Below are positions 14,499-22,754 of a stretch of DNA of 39,693 nt, piece after piece; the stretch's first letter is position 1, and each line of letters starts with the position of its first letter. The DNA lies in assembly GCA_905479495.1 (NCBI GenBank), contig CAJQMR010000052.1, positions 1-39,693 on the forward strand, read 5' to 3'. Made by a program: the position numbers and the translations under genes. This DNA is from an uncultured Anaerolineae bacterium (lineage in GTDB: Bacteria > Chloroflexota > Anaerolineae > Promineifilales > Promineifilaceae). Under the pieces are notes generated by a model that saw only the letters and a program-made list of their open reading frames with translations, was not told the origin of the DNA and did no database searches.

Positions 14499-14837
14499 AT
14501 GGCACGCCCACCGCTTGAGGAGCTGACGATTTTACACGCAGCCATTTGCCAGGCACTCTCCGATCCCAAACGAATTTTAATTTTGTATGCGTTAGATGAG
14601 CGCCCCCGCCACGTGAACGATTTGGCGACCGATTTAGGGCTGCCGCAACCAACGGTGTCGCGTCATTTACGTGTATTGCGCCAGCAGTCACTTGTCCTCA
14701 CCGAGCGTGAAGGGACATGGGCAACATACCGGCTGGCCGACCGCCGGACTATCCAAGTACTGGATACGATGCGGCAGGTCATGTTTGATGCGTTGAAACG
14801 GAAAACGGCCGTTCTCAACAACCATAAATCAGCTTAA
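14499..14837 (+). CDS. ArsR-family winged-helix regulator
   Basis: A 112-residue small regulator. ArsR features are the ICQALSDPKRILILYAL helix, the recognition region DLGLPQPTVSRHLRVLRQQSLV and the wing REGTWATYRLAD. It has a single Cys near the start, so metal sensing by the classic Cys pair is not supported. A sulfide, persulfide or redox signal would fit the downstream sulfur genes. The start at 14499 has AAGGAG upstream; an upstream in-frame ATG at 14454 lacks one. It lies immediately before the triheme gene (stop and a potential ATG overlap) and probably represses this operon. Confidence 0.88.
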   Translation: MARPPLEELTILHAAICQALSDPKRILILYALDERPRHVNDLATDLGLPQPTVSRHLRVLRQQSLVLTEREGTWATYRLADRRTIQVLDTMRQVMFDALKRKTAVLNNHKSA

Positions 14838-14854
14838 TGATCAGGAAGGACACA

Positions 14855-15820
14855 ATGACAAAACTTCAATCACCCATCACTTTATGGTCCCTGCTTTTAG
14901 GCGGCGTCATTTTGCTGGTGGGACTCATGTGGCCACAAACAGCCAATGCCCAATGCGGTTCCTCAGCCTCCTCATGCAAAAACTGCCATGAAGTACAAGG
15001 CCAAGACCCCGTCAACAATGATGGCACAAGTTGGCACCAGGCCCACGCTTTTGGCGACTTCTGCGAATTTTGCCATGCAGGCAACGTGCAAGCCACCGAT
15101 GAAGCCGGTGCCCACACCGGCATGGAAGCGCCCCTGGACAACATTCAGGTAAGCTGTGGCAACTGCCATGCCGCCGACCTGAACGATCGTGCCGAAGTCT
15201 ACGCTGTGGCGCTAGGTGTTGAAATTGGCTCTGGTGGTGGCGGCAGTGCGCCAACCTCTAGCGAGCCGCCAGCAAACGACAGCGGCAGCAGCAACAGCGA
15301 AAGTAGCAGCAGTGACAACGAAAGTAGTGGCAGCAGTGCCGCCACCGTGTCTAACGTAGCGCCACCGGCTGCTCCATCTGGCATTGCTTTAGACGACCCC
15401 AACGTTGTTGACTATGTTGCCCGCTACAACGAAACGGTTTTGGGCATTCATGCAGTCAATTGGGGCAATCGTATTCTTGTTGGTCTGATCGCTATCGTCC
15501 TCGTTGCTGGTGGCGGATTCGTCTTCTGGAATGAACAGCGTGTACGTCGCCAACAAATTCCCATCTCCAATGCCACCATTGACGAGCAAACAAACAATTA
15601 TCCAAACTACCCGCCACAAGTTGTTGCCCTGCTGCCGCGCGTCGCCAACCTCTCACCGCGAGCACAAAATGACCTGTACCAATTCCTGGAAAACCCAGCC
15701 AAAGCACAGGTCCTGCTGCGCAACATAATTAGTTTGGAACCAGAATTGATTAAACAAGTGCGTACCCTAGACAAAGAATCACGCGCCTTATTACTGGCGC
15801 TAACCAACAGTGGTGACTAA
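14855..15820 (+). CDS. Membrane-anchored triheme cytochrome c with cytoplasmic tail
   Basis: A 321-residue exported cytochrome. A signal peptide ends at ANA (about residue 32). Three heme sites CKNCH (41), CEFCH (70) and CGNCH (101) sit in a compact N-terminal domain with additional His residues as likely axial ligands. A Ser/Gly-rich linker (about 125-165) leads to a second membrane helix (about 206-226), then a charged helical tail of about 95 residues that should be cytoplasmic. The start at 14855 follows GGAAGGA. The order periplasmic heme domain - linker - helix - tail suggests either an electron-transfer anchor or a transmembrane redox sensor. No named family is recognised for the tail. 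Confidence 0.85.
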   Translation: MTKLQSPITLWSLLLGGVILLVGLMWPQTANAQCGSSASSCKNCHEVQGQDPVNNDGTSWHQAHAFGDFCEFCHAGNVQATDEAGAHTGMEAPLDNIQVSCGNCHAADLNDRAEVYAVALGVEIGSGGGGSAPTSSEPPANDSGSSNSESSSSDNESSGSSAATVSNVAPPAAPSGIALDDPNVVDYVARYNETVLGIHAVNWGNRILVGLIAIVLVAGGGFVFWNEQRVRRQQIPISNATIDEQTNNYPNYPPQVVALLPRVANLSPRAQNDLYQFLENPAKAQVLLRNIISLEPELIKQVRTLDKESRALLLALTNSGD

Positions 15821-15854
15821 CTACCAACTCACCCATTAATTTTAGGAGTAAGAA

Positions 15855-16388
15855 ATGGACTGGCTCAAAGAGCAATTTGCAAAAGAAGAATGGTCGCCTT
15901 ATGCAGCAGGCGCTCTGTTGGGAATCGTCGGTGTCCTGGCCGTGGTTCTCAGCAACAGTCTGCTAGGCGCATCAGGAGCTTTTGAGAATGTCGCCGGGCT
16001 TATCGGCAAAGCTGTGGCTCCGCAAGCATTCGACAACGTCTACTTTAATTTTGTCATGCCGCCGGGCATCACCTGGAGCGTCATTCTGCTCGTTGGCGTC
16101 TTTTTTGGCGGTATGTGGGGGGCAAAATCCAGCGGCACCTGGAAATTGCGCCTGGTTTCTGATGAACAATGGAAGCAGATCGCCGGTAAAAAATGGTGGA
16201 AACGCTGGTTAATTGCTTTTGTGGGCGCCATCATTTTGGAATACGGCGCAGGCATTGCCGGTGGCTGCACCAGCGGGTTAGCCATCTCTGGCGGGATGCT
16301 GCTGGCCCCAGCCGCCTATCTATTTATTGCCGGAATGTTTGCCTCCGGCATCATCACTGCCTGGTTTGTTTACGGTAGGAGATTTTAA
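15855..16388 (+). CDS. YeeE/YedE-type sulfur transporter, first half
   Basis: A 177-residue membrane protein with about five hydrophobic helices and the family motif AGGCTSGLAISGG, whose Cys is conserved in the thiosulfate transporters TsuA/YeeE. In many bacteria the transporter is split into two adjacent genes, each carrying one Cys motif; the second half follows three bases later. Imported species could be thiosulfate or another sulfur or selenium compound. It follows the triheme gene with the Shine-Dalgarno TAGGAG. Confidence 0.88.
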   Translation: MDWLKEQFAKEEWSPYAAGALLGIVGVLAVVLSNSLLGASGAFENVAGLIGKAVAPQAFDNVYFNFVMPPGITWSVILLVGVFFGGMWGAKSSGTWKLRLVSDEQWKQIAGKKWWKRWLIAFVGAIILEYGAGIAGGCTSGLAISGGMLLAPAAYLFIAGMFASGIITAWFVYGRRF

Positions 16389-16391
16389 ATC

Positions 16392-16952
16392 ATGACTAAC
16401 TTTATCATCGCCTTGATCCTTGGCGTTTTCTTTGGCCTGACGCTGCAAAAAGCTGGGCTGACTAAATATCACAAAATTGTCAATGTGTTCCGACTCACGG
16501 ACTTCGCCGTGCTGAAATTTATGATGACGGCACTGATCGTCTCGATGACGGGCCTCTATTCGCTTAAATGGATGGGGGTGATTACTTTCCCCAACGTGCC
16601 CGCTACCTACATTGCCGGGAATCTGGTTGGCGGCCTCATTTTTGGCTTTGGCATGGCCATCAGCGGTTACTGACCGGGTACTTGTGTCGCCGGGTCCGGC
16701 GAAGGCAAGTTGGATTATCTGGTCCCTGGGTTTCTAGGTTTTTTGACCGGCGCTGTTATTTACGGATTGACTTATCAACAAGTGTTTCCCAAGATTTCGG
16801 CCGTAGCCAATTACGGTGCGGCGATTATGCCCGAGTTATGGAATGTTAACGCGGCGCTGACAATCATTTTCTTTACGCTGATGAGTTTGTTCCTCTTTTA
16901 TTTAATTGATCGCAATCACATGCAGCGTAAAGACAAGCTGGCCGAGCGATAA
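16392..16952 (+). CDS. YeeE/YedE-type transporter, second half, with in-frame TGA (predicted selenocysteine)
   Basis: The frame runs 187 codons with one internal TGA at codon 94 (16671-16673). Reading it through gives a continuous 186-residue membrane protein. The TGA falls in AISGY-[TGA]-PGTCVAGSGEGK, exactly where this family has a conserved Cys (GYCPGT). Directly downstream is a compact stem-loop whose apical loop contains GGUC, as in the SECIS of E. coli fdhF. This is best explained as selenocysteine insertion. The alternatives, a broken gene or a sequencing error of TGC to TGA, are less attractive because the frame, membrane segments and motif continue without damage. Recoding of all TGA is excluded since neighbouring genes end with TGA. 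Confidence 0.82.
16671..16702 (+). promoter_or_regulatory. Predicted bacterial SECIS hairpin
   Basis: TGA (16671-16673) is followed after 13 bases by TCGCCGG-GT-CCGGCGA (16687-16702), a 5-7 bp stem with the apical loop GGGUCC or GGUC. In E. coli fdhF the GGUC loop starts 18 bases after the UGA; here it starts 19 bases after. SelB recognises the loop G and U. Confidence 0.72.
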
Positions 16953-16961
16953 AAATTGACA

Positions 16962-16994
16962 AGAGTGGTTCACTCTTTGAGAGTAAACCATTCT
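16962..16994. promoter_or_regulatory. Hairpin/operator between the transporter and the molybdoenzyme gene
   Basis: AGAGTGGTT(c)ACTC pairs with GAGT(a)AACCATTCT around the loop TTTGA, one mismatch and one wobble. A TTGACA (16956-16961) overlaps its left edge. It may be an attenuator or operator setting expression of the molybdoenzyme genes. No good -10 was found at standard spacing. Confidence 0.4.
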
Positions 16995-17014
16995 CAATAA
17001 AGGCACATGTAATT

Positions 17015-19186
17015 ATGTCAACAAAAACAACAGTTAGCCGACGAGATTTTTTTCGTATGGCAGGTGCGTCTTTGGGCGCGCTGGCGATTGGGCAGATGCT
17101 GCCCGTTAAAGTTGCTGAAGCGGCTCGCCTGGCCGGACTGATCGATATAAATGGCAACGGCACCATTCCGACCATGTGTGAAATGTGTGTTTGGCGTTGT
17201 GGGGTGCAGGCAAAAGTGGAAAACGGCCGTGTCGTCAAACTCGAAGGCAACCCCCAGCATCCACATTCACTGGGCAACCTCTGCGCCCGCGGCCAGTCTG
17301 GCCTGATGAACACCTACGACCCCGACCGCGTGCTCACCCCGCTGATCCGCGTCGGGAACCGTGGCGAAGGCAAATTCCGCCAGGCAAGCTGGGAAGAAGC
17401 GCTCGACCTGGTGGCCAACAGTATGCAAGAAATCAAAGACAAATATGGGCCGGAAGCGATGGTCTTTTCCTCTACGCATAACCTGTCTCAGGTACAGTTC
17501 GAGAACCTGCTAAACGCTTTTGGTTCACCCAACTACGGCACGCAGCGTAGCCTGTGCTTCAACGCTATGATCGTGGCCAACCAGATGACTTTTGGCCTGG
17601 AAGAACCAAACCGCAGCTATGAGGGGTTGAAATATTTAATTTTGACCGGCCGCAACCTGATGGAAGCGATCTCCACTTCGGAGACCTCTATCTTAAGCCA
17701 TGCGATTGACAGGGGCTTAAAGGTTGTCTATTTAGATCCGCGCTTCACAAAAACGGCCGCTAAATCTACCGACTGGCTGCCCATCCGCCCTGGCAGTGAC
17801 CTGGCTTTCCATCTGGCCCTGCTGAACGTGATCACCTCAGAGGATCGATATGACCACGACTTCGTAGAACAGTACACGGTGGGCCTTGAGCAGCTGATAG
17901 AGGAAGTACGACAATACACCCCCGAATGGGCCGCACCTATTACCGACATCTCAGCCGAAACAATCCGGCGCATTGCCCGCGAATTCAGCGACGCGGCCCC
18001 CAACGCCATGGCCCACAACGGCTGGCGCACCTCTAACTTTGTCAACTCCTTCCAGACCCAGCGGGCCATTTCTTGCCTCAATGCGCTGGTCGGCAATTGG
18101 GGCATTCATTTGCTACCCGCCGCCGCCGAAGGCGCTGGGCTGGGCGTGCCGCCGCAGCCACCCTACCCCCGCGCCTCGGCCATGCGTATGGACGGCGTGC
18201 CCTGGAAATATCCCCTGGTGCCCTTCAAACTCGGCGTGTTCCAGGAGCTGCGCGACGCTATCATCAGCGAACAGCCTTACCAGGCACATGGCTGGTTCAT
18301 TGCTCGCCAAAACCCGGTGCAATCCCTGCCGGATCGTGGCAAAACGCTGGAAGCGATGAGCAAAATGGACTTCATTGCCGTGGTAGATATTTTCCTTAAC
18401 GACACAGCCTGGTTTGCCGATGTGGTTTTACCAGAAGCATCCTATCTCGAGAGATACGATCCGCTCAACGTCGTGGGCAACAAAGCGTTCATCCGCCAGC
18501 CGGTCATTCAGCCGCAAGGCGAGGCCAAATCGGCCCTGTGGATTTACAAAGAATTGGGCCAACGCCTGGGCCTGCAAGATTTCTTCCAATACACTGATGA
18601 AGAAGATTATCTGCGCCAACAATTGGCACCTTTGGGCGTAACGTTAGAAGAAGTGCGCCAAAAAGGGTACGTGAAGCTTCCTGAAGGGGAAGAGAATCTA
18701 TTCAACTGGAATACATCTAGCGGCAAGGTGGAATTGTTCTCCGATACATTGGACCGGGCCGGATTTAATGCCGTCCCCACCTGGGAAGAGCCACCGCGCC
18801 CACCGGCCGGAAAATTCTACCTGCTAACTGGTAAAGTCGGACGACATACCCAGTTTGGCACACAAAACAACCAGCTGCTAAACAAATACCAGGACGAACC
18901 ACGTTTGTGGATAAATGTGAATACAGCCAAAGTACTTGGATTGGCAGACAACGATCTGGTAAAAGTGACCAGTGATGTTGGTGAAGTCAACATCAAGCTG
19001 TGGACCACAGAAGCTATTCGGTCCGACTGCGTTTACTTAACGCCTGGCTTTGGTCACCTTTCAAAGGGTCTAACAACAGGCTATGGCGTGGGTGCCAGCG
19101 ATTCGGTCTTACATGTCACCTATACCGACCCGGTAAGCGGCAGCCAGGCATTAACACAAACATTTGTGTCGGTCACGGCCGCTTAA
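17015..19186 (+). CDS. Molybdopterin oxidoreductase catalytic subunit (PsrA/PhsA-like)
   Basis: A 723-residue periplasmic Mo/W-bisMGD enzyme. A twin-arginine signal (SRRDFFRMAG, RR at 9-10) directs export of the folded protein. One [4Fe-4S] site is C55-x2-C58-x3-C62-x27-C90. The likely Mo-ligand is Cys181 in NYGTQRSLCFNAM. The C-terminal molydopterin-binding domain shows GRHTQFGTQNN and PRLWINVNTAKVLGL. A Cys ligand places it with polysulfide/thiosulfate reductases and also arsenate-type enzymes; the sulfur transporters upstream favour a sulfur substrate. It is followed by matching Fe-S and NrfD-like subunits. The exact substrate and the direction of catalysis cannot be fixed from sequence. 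Confidence 0.9.
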   Translation: MSTKTTVSRRDFFRMAGASLGALAIGQMLPVKVAEAARLAGLIDINGNGTIPTMCEMCVWRCGVQAKVENGRVVKLEGNPQHPHSLGNLCARGQSGLMNTYDPDRVLTPLIRVGNRGEGKFRQASWEEALDLVANSMQEIKDKYGPEAMVFSSTHNLSQVQFENLLNAFGSPNYGTQRSLCFNAMIVANQMTFGLEEPNRSYEGLKYLILTGRNLMEAISTSETSILSHAIDRGLKVVYLDPRFTKTAAKSTDWLPIRPGSDLAFHLALLNVITSEDRYDHDFVEQYTVGLEQLIEEVRQYTPEWAAPITDISAETIRRIAREFSDAAPNAMAHNGWRTSNFVNSFQTQRAISCLNALVGNWGIHLLPAAAEGAGLGVPPQPPYPRASAMRMDGVPWKYPLVPFKLGVFQELRDAIISEQPYQAHGWFIARQNPVQSLPDRGKTLEAMSKMDFIAVVDIFLNDTAWFADVVLPEASYLERYDPLNVVGNKAFIRQPVIQPQGEAKSALWIYKELGQRLGLQDFFQYTDEEDYLRQQLAPLGVTLEEVRQKGYVKLPEGEENLFNWNTSSGKVELFSDTLDRAGFNAVPTWEEPPRPPAGKFYLLTGKVGRHTQFGTQNNQLLNKYQDEPRLWINVNTAKVLGLADNDLVKVTSDVGEVNIKLWTTEAIRSDCVYLTPGFGHLSKGLTTGYGVGASDSVLHVTYTDPVSGSQALTQTFVSVTAA

Positions 19187-19209
19187 GCCGCCTAATTGGA
19201 GAAAACAAC

Positions 19210-20073
19210 ATGTCAGAAACGACATCGAATAAAAACGACTACGGTTTTTTGATTGACGCCTCACGCTGCATTGACTGTCGGGCTTGTTTAGTGGCTTGCA
19301 GTGTCGAAAACGAAGTGCCAATGGAAACGACCCGCATCTGGATTCAAGAAACAGGTGTGCAAGGTGAGTTTCCCAATCTGGCACGCTACTCCGCGCCATA
19401 CCACTGTATGCACTGTGATGATCCTTCTTGTGTCTCGGCTTGTACGGTAGGCGCGCTGAAAAAGGACGACAATGGCATTGTCACCTATGATCAAGATAGA
19501 TGCATTGGCTGTCGCTACTGCATGTATGCCTGCCCCTTCCAGGTTCCTAACTACGAATGGAAAGAGCGGCTTCCCCTCATCGTCAAATGCGATATGTGTG
19601 TTTCCCGCTTAGGCGATGGGCAATCCGAACCTGCCTGCTCAGCCACTTGTCCCACAGATGCCATTATCTTTGGCAAAAAGAGCGATATGCTGGCTGAAGC
19701 ACATCGACGGATTGACCAAAGCCCCAGCAAATATATTAATCACGTCTATGGGGAAACTGAAAATGGCGGCACCGCAACGTTCTACGTTTCGCCGGTTCCT
19801 TTCGAGGATTTAGGCTTCCCAGCTGCCGATGAATCATCGCCTGCGTACTTTAACCGTCTGGTGACGCATGGCACACCAACCGTTGCCGGGGCTGTGGCTG
19901 TTGGCTTAAGCAGCGTTTATCTCACGATTAAGCATCATGAAGAAGCGATGACACAAATAGCTCAAAACGAACACCCCGCCGTTCCAGACGAAACAGAGAG
20001 CGCACCACAATTGGCGCCCATGCCACAAAATAAGCCTGACATGCCGCAAGAAGTTGAAGGCCAGGAGGCATAA
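19210..20073 (+). CDS. Four-cluster ferredoxin subunit (PsrB-like)
   Basis: A 287-residue electron-transfer subunit with four Cys groups typical of DmsB/PsrB/NrfC: C20-x2-C23-x2-C26-x3-C30, then CMHCDDPSCVSAC, CIGCRYCMYAC, and a group with the long spacer CDMC-x11-CSATC. It carries electrons between the molybdoenzyme and the membrane subunit. The C-terminal third is an extension with a short hydrophobic stretch (PTVAGAVAVGLSSVYLTI) and a Pro/Glu-rich tail, longer than a minimal PsrB (about 190 residues). The start at 19210 has TTGGAG just upstream. It has no signal peptide and probably leaves with the Tat-exported partner. Confidence 0.9.
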   Translation: MSETTSNKNDYGFLIDASRCIDCRACLVACSVENEVPMETTRIWIQETGVQGEFPNLARYSAPYHCMHCDDPSCVSACTVGALKKDDNGIVTYDQDRCIGCRYCMYACPFQVPNYEWKERLPLIVKCDMCVSRLGDGQSEPACSATCPTDAIIFGKKSDMLAEAHRRIDQSPSKYINHVYGETENGGTATFYVSPVPFEDLGFPAADESSPAYFNRLVTHGTPTVAGAVAVGLSSVYLTIKHHEEAMTQIAQNEHPAVPDETESAPQLAPMPQNKPDMPQEVEGQEA

Positions 20074-20075
20074 TA

Positions 20076-21248
20076 ATGTTAAAGAAAATTATTGACGAAG
20101 TGAAATCCTTGTCGGTTGGATACTACATCCTGGCGGTTATTGCTGCAGCAGGATTGTCAGTGGCTGCATACCGGTTATATGCTGGGCTGGGCACAACAAC
20201 GAATTTAAGTAAGGCTTTTCCCTGGGGCGTCTGGATTAGTTTTGATTTGTCTACGGTGGCTTTTTCAGGTGGGGCGTTTACACTGGCGGCGCTAGTGTAC
20301 GTGTTCCACTTGCATGAATTACACTCAGCGGTACGGCCGACTGTGCTGGCCGGGTTAATTGGCTATTCATCCGTGCTGTTGATCCTGTTTATGGACCTGG
20401 GCCGTTGGGATCGTTTTTATCACTTTCTGATCTACCCGAACCTGAACTCGGCGCTCTTTGAGGTAAGTTGGTGCATTATGCTCTACTCAACCATCCTCAT
20501 TTACGAGCTGAGCCCGGTTTTGCTCAAAAATTCTCGCTGGAGCGGGGCCATTAAAATTATTGAAAAATGGACGATTCCTATGGTCATTGCCGGGGTGACG
20601 CTTTCCACGCTGCACCAATCCTCGTTGGGAACCTTGTTTGTGGTCATGTCACCACGTTTAGACCCGCTATGGCATTCCATGCTACTGCCGGTTTTCTTCC
20701 TGATTTCCTCATTGGCGGCGGGGTTAGCCATGGTAATTAGCGGGGCCATCTTGAGTTTTTGGATTTTTAAGCGTACTTTAGCGGAAAATGTCCTGGCCGA
20801 GCTAGGCTGGTTTATTCCCTGGATTTTGGGCGTCTACCTGGTTTTGAAGTTGGGTGAATTGGAAATTACCGACGAACTGCACCTGCTGTTTACGAGCGGG
20901 CTGCACAGCACGCTCTACCTTACAGAATTGGGGCTGCTTGTGATCCCGATTATCTTGTTTGCTATGAAACGAGTGCGGCACAGCCGAGGCTGGTCTTTGA
21001 CGGGAGCAATGTTTGTGCTGGCTGGGGTAGTTTTGAATCGTTTTAACGCCTCCTGGTTTGCGATTAAGCCCATCGCTGGCGAGATGTATTCGCCCTCCTG
21101 GATGGAAGTGGCTATTTTGATTGGGGTCCTGGCAACGGCCGTTCTCGCCTACTCTCTTGTGGCTCATTACTTCCCGCTGTTTGAAGAGACTGTCCAGGTA
21201 ACACGCGAGTCAAAAATACAATACCCACTGCCTCAATCGGGTGATTAA
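20076..21248 (+). CDS. NrfD/PsrC-like membrane subunit
   Basis: A 390-residue integral membrane protein with about nine or ten helices, of the polysulfide reductase NrfD family. It begins MLKKIIDEVKSLSVGYY and shows GVWISFDLSTVAFSGGAF and LHELHSAVRPTVLAGLIGYSSVL. Such subunits exchange electrons with the quinone pool. It starts two bases after the stop of the ferredoxin subunit with AGGAGG upstream, so the three genes form one translational unit giving a PsrABC-type complex. Confidence 0.9.
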   Translation: MLKKIIDEVKSLSVGYYILAVIAAAGLSVAAYRLYAGLGTTTNLSKAFPWGVWISFDLSTVAFSGGAFTLAALVYVFHLHELHSAVRPTVLAGLIGYSSVLLILFMDLGRWDRFYHFLIYPNLNSALFEVSWCIMLYSTILIYELSPVLLKNSRWSGAIKIIEKWTIPMVIAGVTLSTLHQSSLGTLFVVMSPRLDPLWHSMLLPVFFLISSLAAGLAMVISGAILSFWIFKRTLAENVLAELGWFIPWILGVYLVLKLGELEITDELHLLFTSGLHSTLYLTELGLLVIPIILFAMKRVRHSRGWSLTGAMFVLAGVVLNRFNASWFAIKPIAGEMYSPSWMEVAILIGVLATAVLAYSLVAHYFPLFEETVQVTRESKIQYPLPQSGD

Positions 21249-21317
21249 GTTTTAGGGGAAAGCGGCATAACGCCAAAGCAGCCTATTATGAGCAGGATAT
21301 GTTACTATTCATGTGGT

Positions 21318-21335
21318 GGGGAACGGCCGTTCCCC
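21318..21335. repeat. 18-base perfect palindrome centred on the iterated motif
   Basis: GGGGAACGGCCGTTCCCC is one of the few intergenic copies of the genome-wide ACGGCCGT motif and the most extended palindrome. It lies 40 bases upstream of the CMD-family ATG. It could fold as a hairpin in the leader. Confidence 0.7.
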
Positions 21336-21375
21336 GCCAGCAAACATAACCATTCCCTGAACACAAGGAGACACA

Positions 21376-21690
21376 ATGTCTGACAAACCACAAGCTCATA
21401 ATCAGTTTATGACCGAATTCCCAGCCATCTCTGCTGCTTACGAACAACTGGCTACGGCTGCGCATGAAAGTGGGCCGCTGGACGAAAAGGCCCGCCAGCT
21501 TGTCAAATTAGCGCTGGCCATTGGAATGGGGCACGAAGGGGCCGTTCATGCCCATACCCGACGCTCCCTTTCTCTGGGCATCAGCCCGGCTGAGATTAAG
21601 CAAGTTGTCACCTTAGCCATCACCACGCTGGGGATGCCCAACACGATTGCCGCTTTCACCTGGGTCAACGATATTTTGGCAAAAAGCTAA
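21376..21690 (+). CDS. Carboxymuconolactone decarboxylase/AhpD-family protein
   Basis: A 104-residue all-helical protein of the CMD fold. The segment RQLVKLALAIGMGHEGAVHAHTRRSLSLGISPAEIKQVVTLAITTLGMPN is diagnostic. The CxxC active site of AhpD is absent (the position reads HEGAVH), so peroxidase reduction activity is unlikely; several CMD proteins of this Cys-less type have unknown roles. A clear AAGGAG precedes the ATG. It lies between the NrfD and cytochrome b genes, so an accessory function in the respiratory cluster is inferred only from context. Confidence 0.85.
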   Translation: MSDKPQAHNQFMTEFPAISAAYEQLATAAHESGPLDEKARQLVKLALAIGMGHEGAVHAHTRRSLSLGISPAEIKQVVTLAITTLGMPNTIAAFTWVNDILAKS

Positions 21691-21713
21691 CAACGGCTTA
21701 GCCGCAAACATCT

Positions 21714-22754
21714 ATGGCCCGGCCAAACTTTTTTGAACATTTGCATCCCCCCACCATACCGGCCCGTGAGGCGCGGTTTGGCTACACCTTTGGCCTGGGG
21801 GGGATGTCGCTGCTGTTGTTCCTCTCGCTTATCGTAACCGGCGTGCCGTTGATGTTTGTCTATGTGCCAACGGCCGTTTCCGCCGCCGACTCCATTCGCA
21901 CCATCACCTACGTGGCTCCCTACGGCTGGCTGCTGCGCAATTTACATTACTGGGCCGCCGTGCTGCTGCTGCTAACCGCCAGCCTACATCTGCTGCGCAT
22001 TGTCTTTAGCGGCAGCTACAAAAAGCCGCGCCAGTTCAACTGGCTTCTGGGATTGATCATCCTCTTTTTCAGCCTGCTGTTGAGCTTTTCCGGCTACGTG
22101 CTGCGCTGGGATGTAGACACCTACGGCGCACTCACCGTTGGCACGCACATTACACAGCAGATTCCCCTCATTGGCAACTGGCTTTACCGCCTGCTGGTCG
22201 GTGGCACAGACATCTCCGACACGACGCTGGTGCGATTTTACACCTGGCACACGCTGGGGCTAGTCGTGCCCGTTTTGCTGCTGATGGGCTGGCACGCCTT
22301 CCGCGTACGGCGTGACGGCGGCATCAGCCATCGGGATACAGCCGAAGTTTCCGCCAAACCAGCCCGCATTTCGCGCCGCGAATTGGTGCAGCGTGAAGGC
22401 ATCGCCGCGCTGGCTGTCCTTTGCCTGCTATTTTTGCTCTCGATCTTCTGGGATGCGCCACTGGCACCCCCCGTTGGCCCGTTCGCCGGGCCGCTGGCCG
22501 AAACAACACATATCGCTGCACCCTGGTTTTTCTTGTGGATTCAGGCGCTGTTGCGCATCTGGCCGCCGCTGTGGGCCGGCGTTCTCGTTCCCCTGGCGGT
22601 GGTGGTGCTGCTGGCGCTGCTGCCCTGGGTGCTGGACCGGCGTGAAGAAGGTACGGCCGTCTGGTTTCATCCCTCAGGCCGTTGGGCACAAATTATTGTC
22701 GGGGCCATCACGGTTGGCATCATCATTTTGACGATTGTGGAGTGGCGGCAGTGA
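21714..22754 (+). CDS. Cytochrome b (b6-like) of a Rieske/cytochrome b complex
   Basis: A 346-residue integral membrane cytochrome. The N-terminal half has four helices with the bis-heme histidines H78 and H92 on one helix and H179 and H194 on another; 14 residues between the second pair is the b6-type spacing. The second half adds three helices (about 230-250, 280-310, 325-345) that resemble a short subunit IV. It would oxidise quinol and pass electrons to the Rieske protein encoded two genes on. The stop TGA overlaps the GTG start of the multiheme gene. It starts at 21714, 24 bases after the CMD stop, without an obvious Shine-Dalgarno. Confidence 0.9.
   Translation: MARPNFFEHLHPPTIPAREARFGYTFGLGGMSLLLFLSLIVTGVPLMFVYVPTAVSAADSIRTITYVAPYGWLLRNLHYWAAVLLLLTASLHLLRIVFSGSYKKPRQFNWLLGLIILFFSLLLSFSGYVLRWDVDTYGALTVGTHITQQIPLIGNWLYRLLVGGTDISDTTLVRFYTWHTLGLVVPVLLLMGWHAFRVRRDGGISHRDTAEVSAKPARISRRELVQREGIAALAVLCLLFLLSIFWDAPLAPPVGPFAGPLAETTHIAAPWFFLWIQALLRIWPPLWAGVLVPLAVVVLLALLPWVLDRREEGTAVWFHPSGRWAQIIVGAITVGIIILTIVEWRQ

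Noticed and set aside
16392..16952. Pseudogene or alternative genetic code as explanation of the internal TGA
   Set aside because: Only one lesion, located exactly at the conserved Cys and followed by a SECIS-like hairpin; other genes in the window end normally with TGA, for example cytochrome b and the feo Cys-rich gene.
14813..21134. Low density of exact ACGGCCGT (one copy) in the respiratory cluster as a sign of transfer
   Set aside because: Near-copies with the CGGCCG core remain (for example 16799, 17755, 19177, 20333) and base composition matches the flanks, unlike the 26.6-30.6 kb island.
21376..21690. AhpD-type thiol peroxidase partner or second selenoprotein
   Set aside because: The CxxC position reads HEGAVH and no in-frame TGA occurs.
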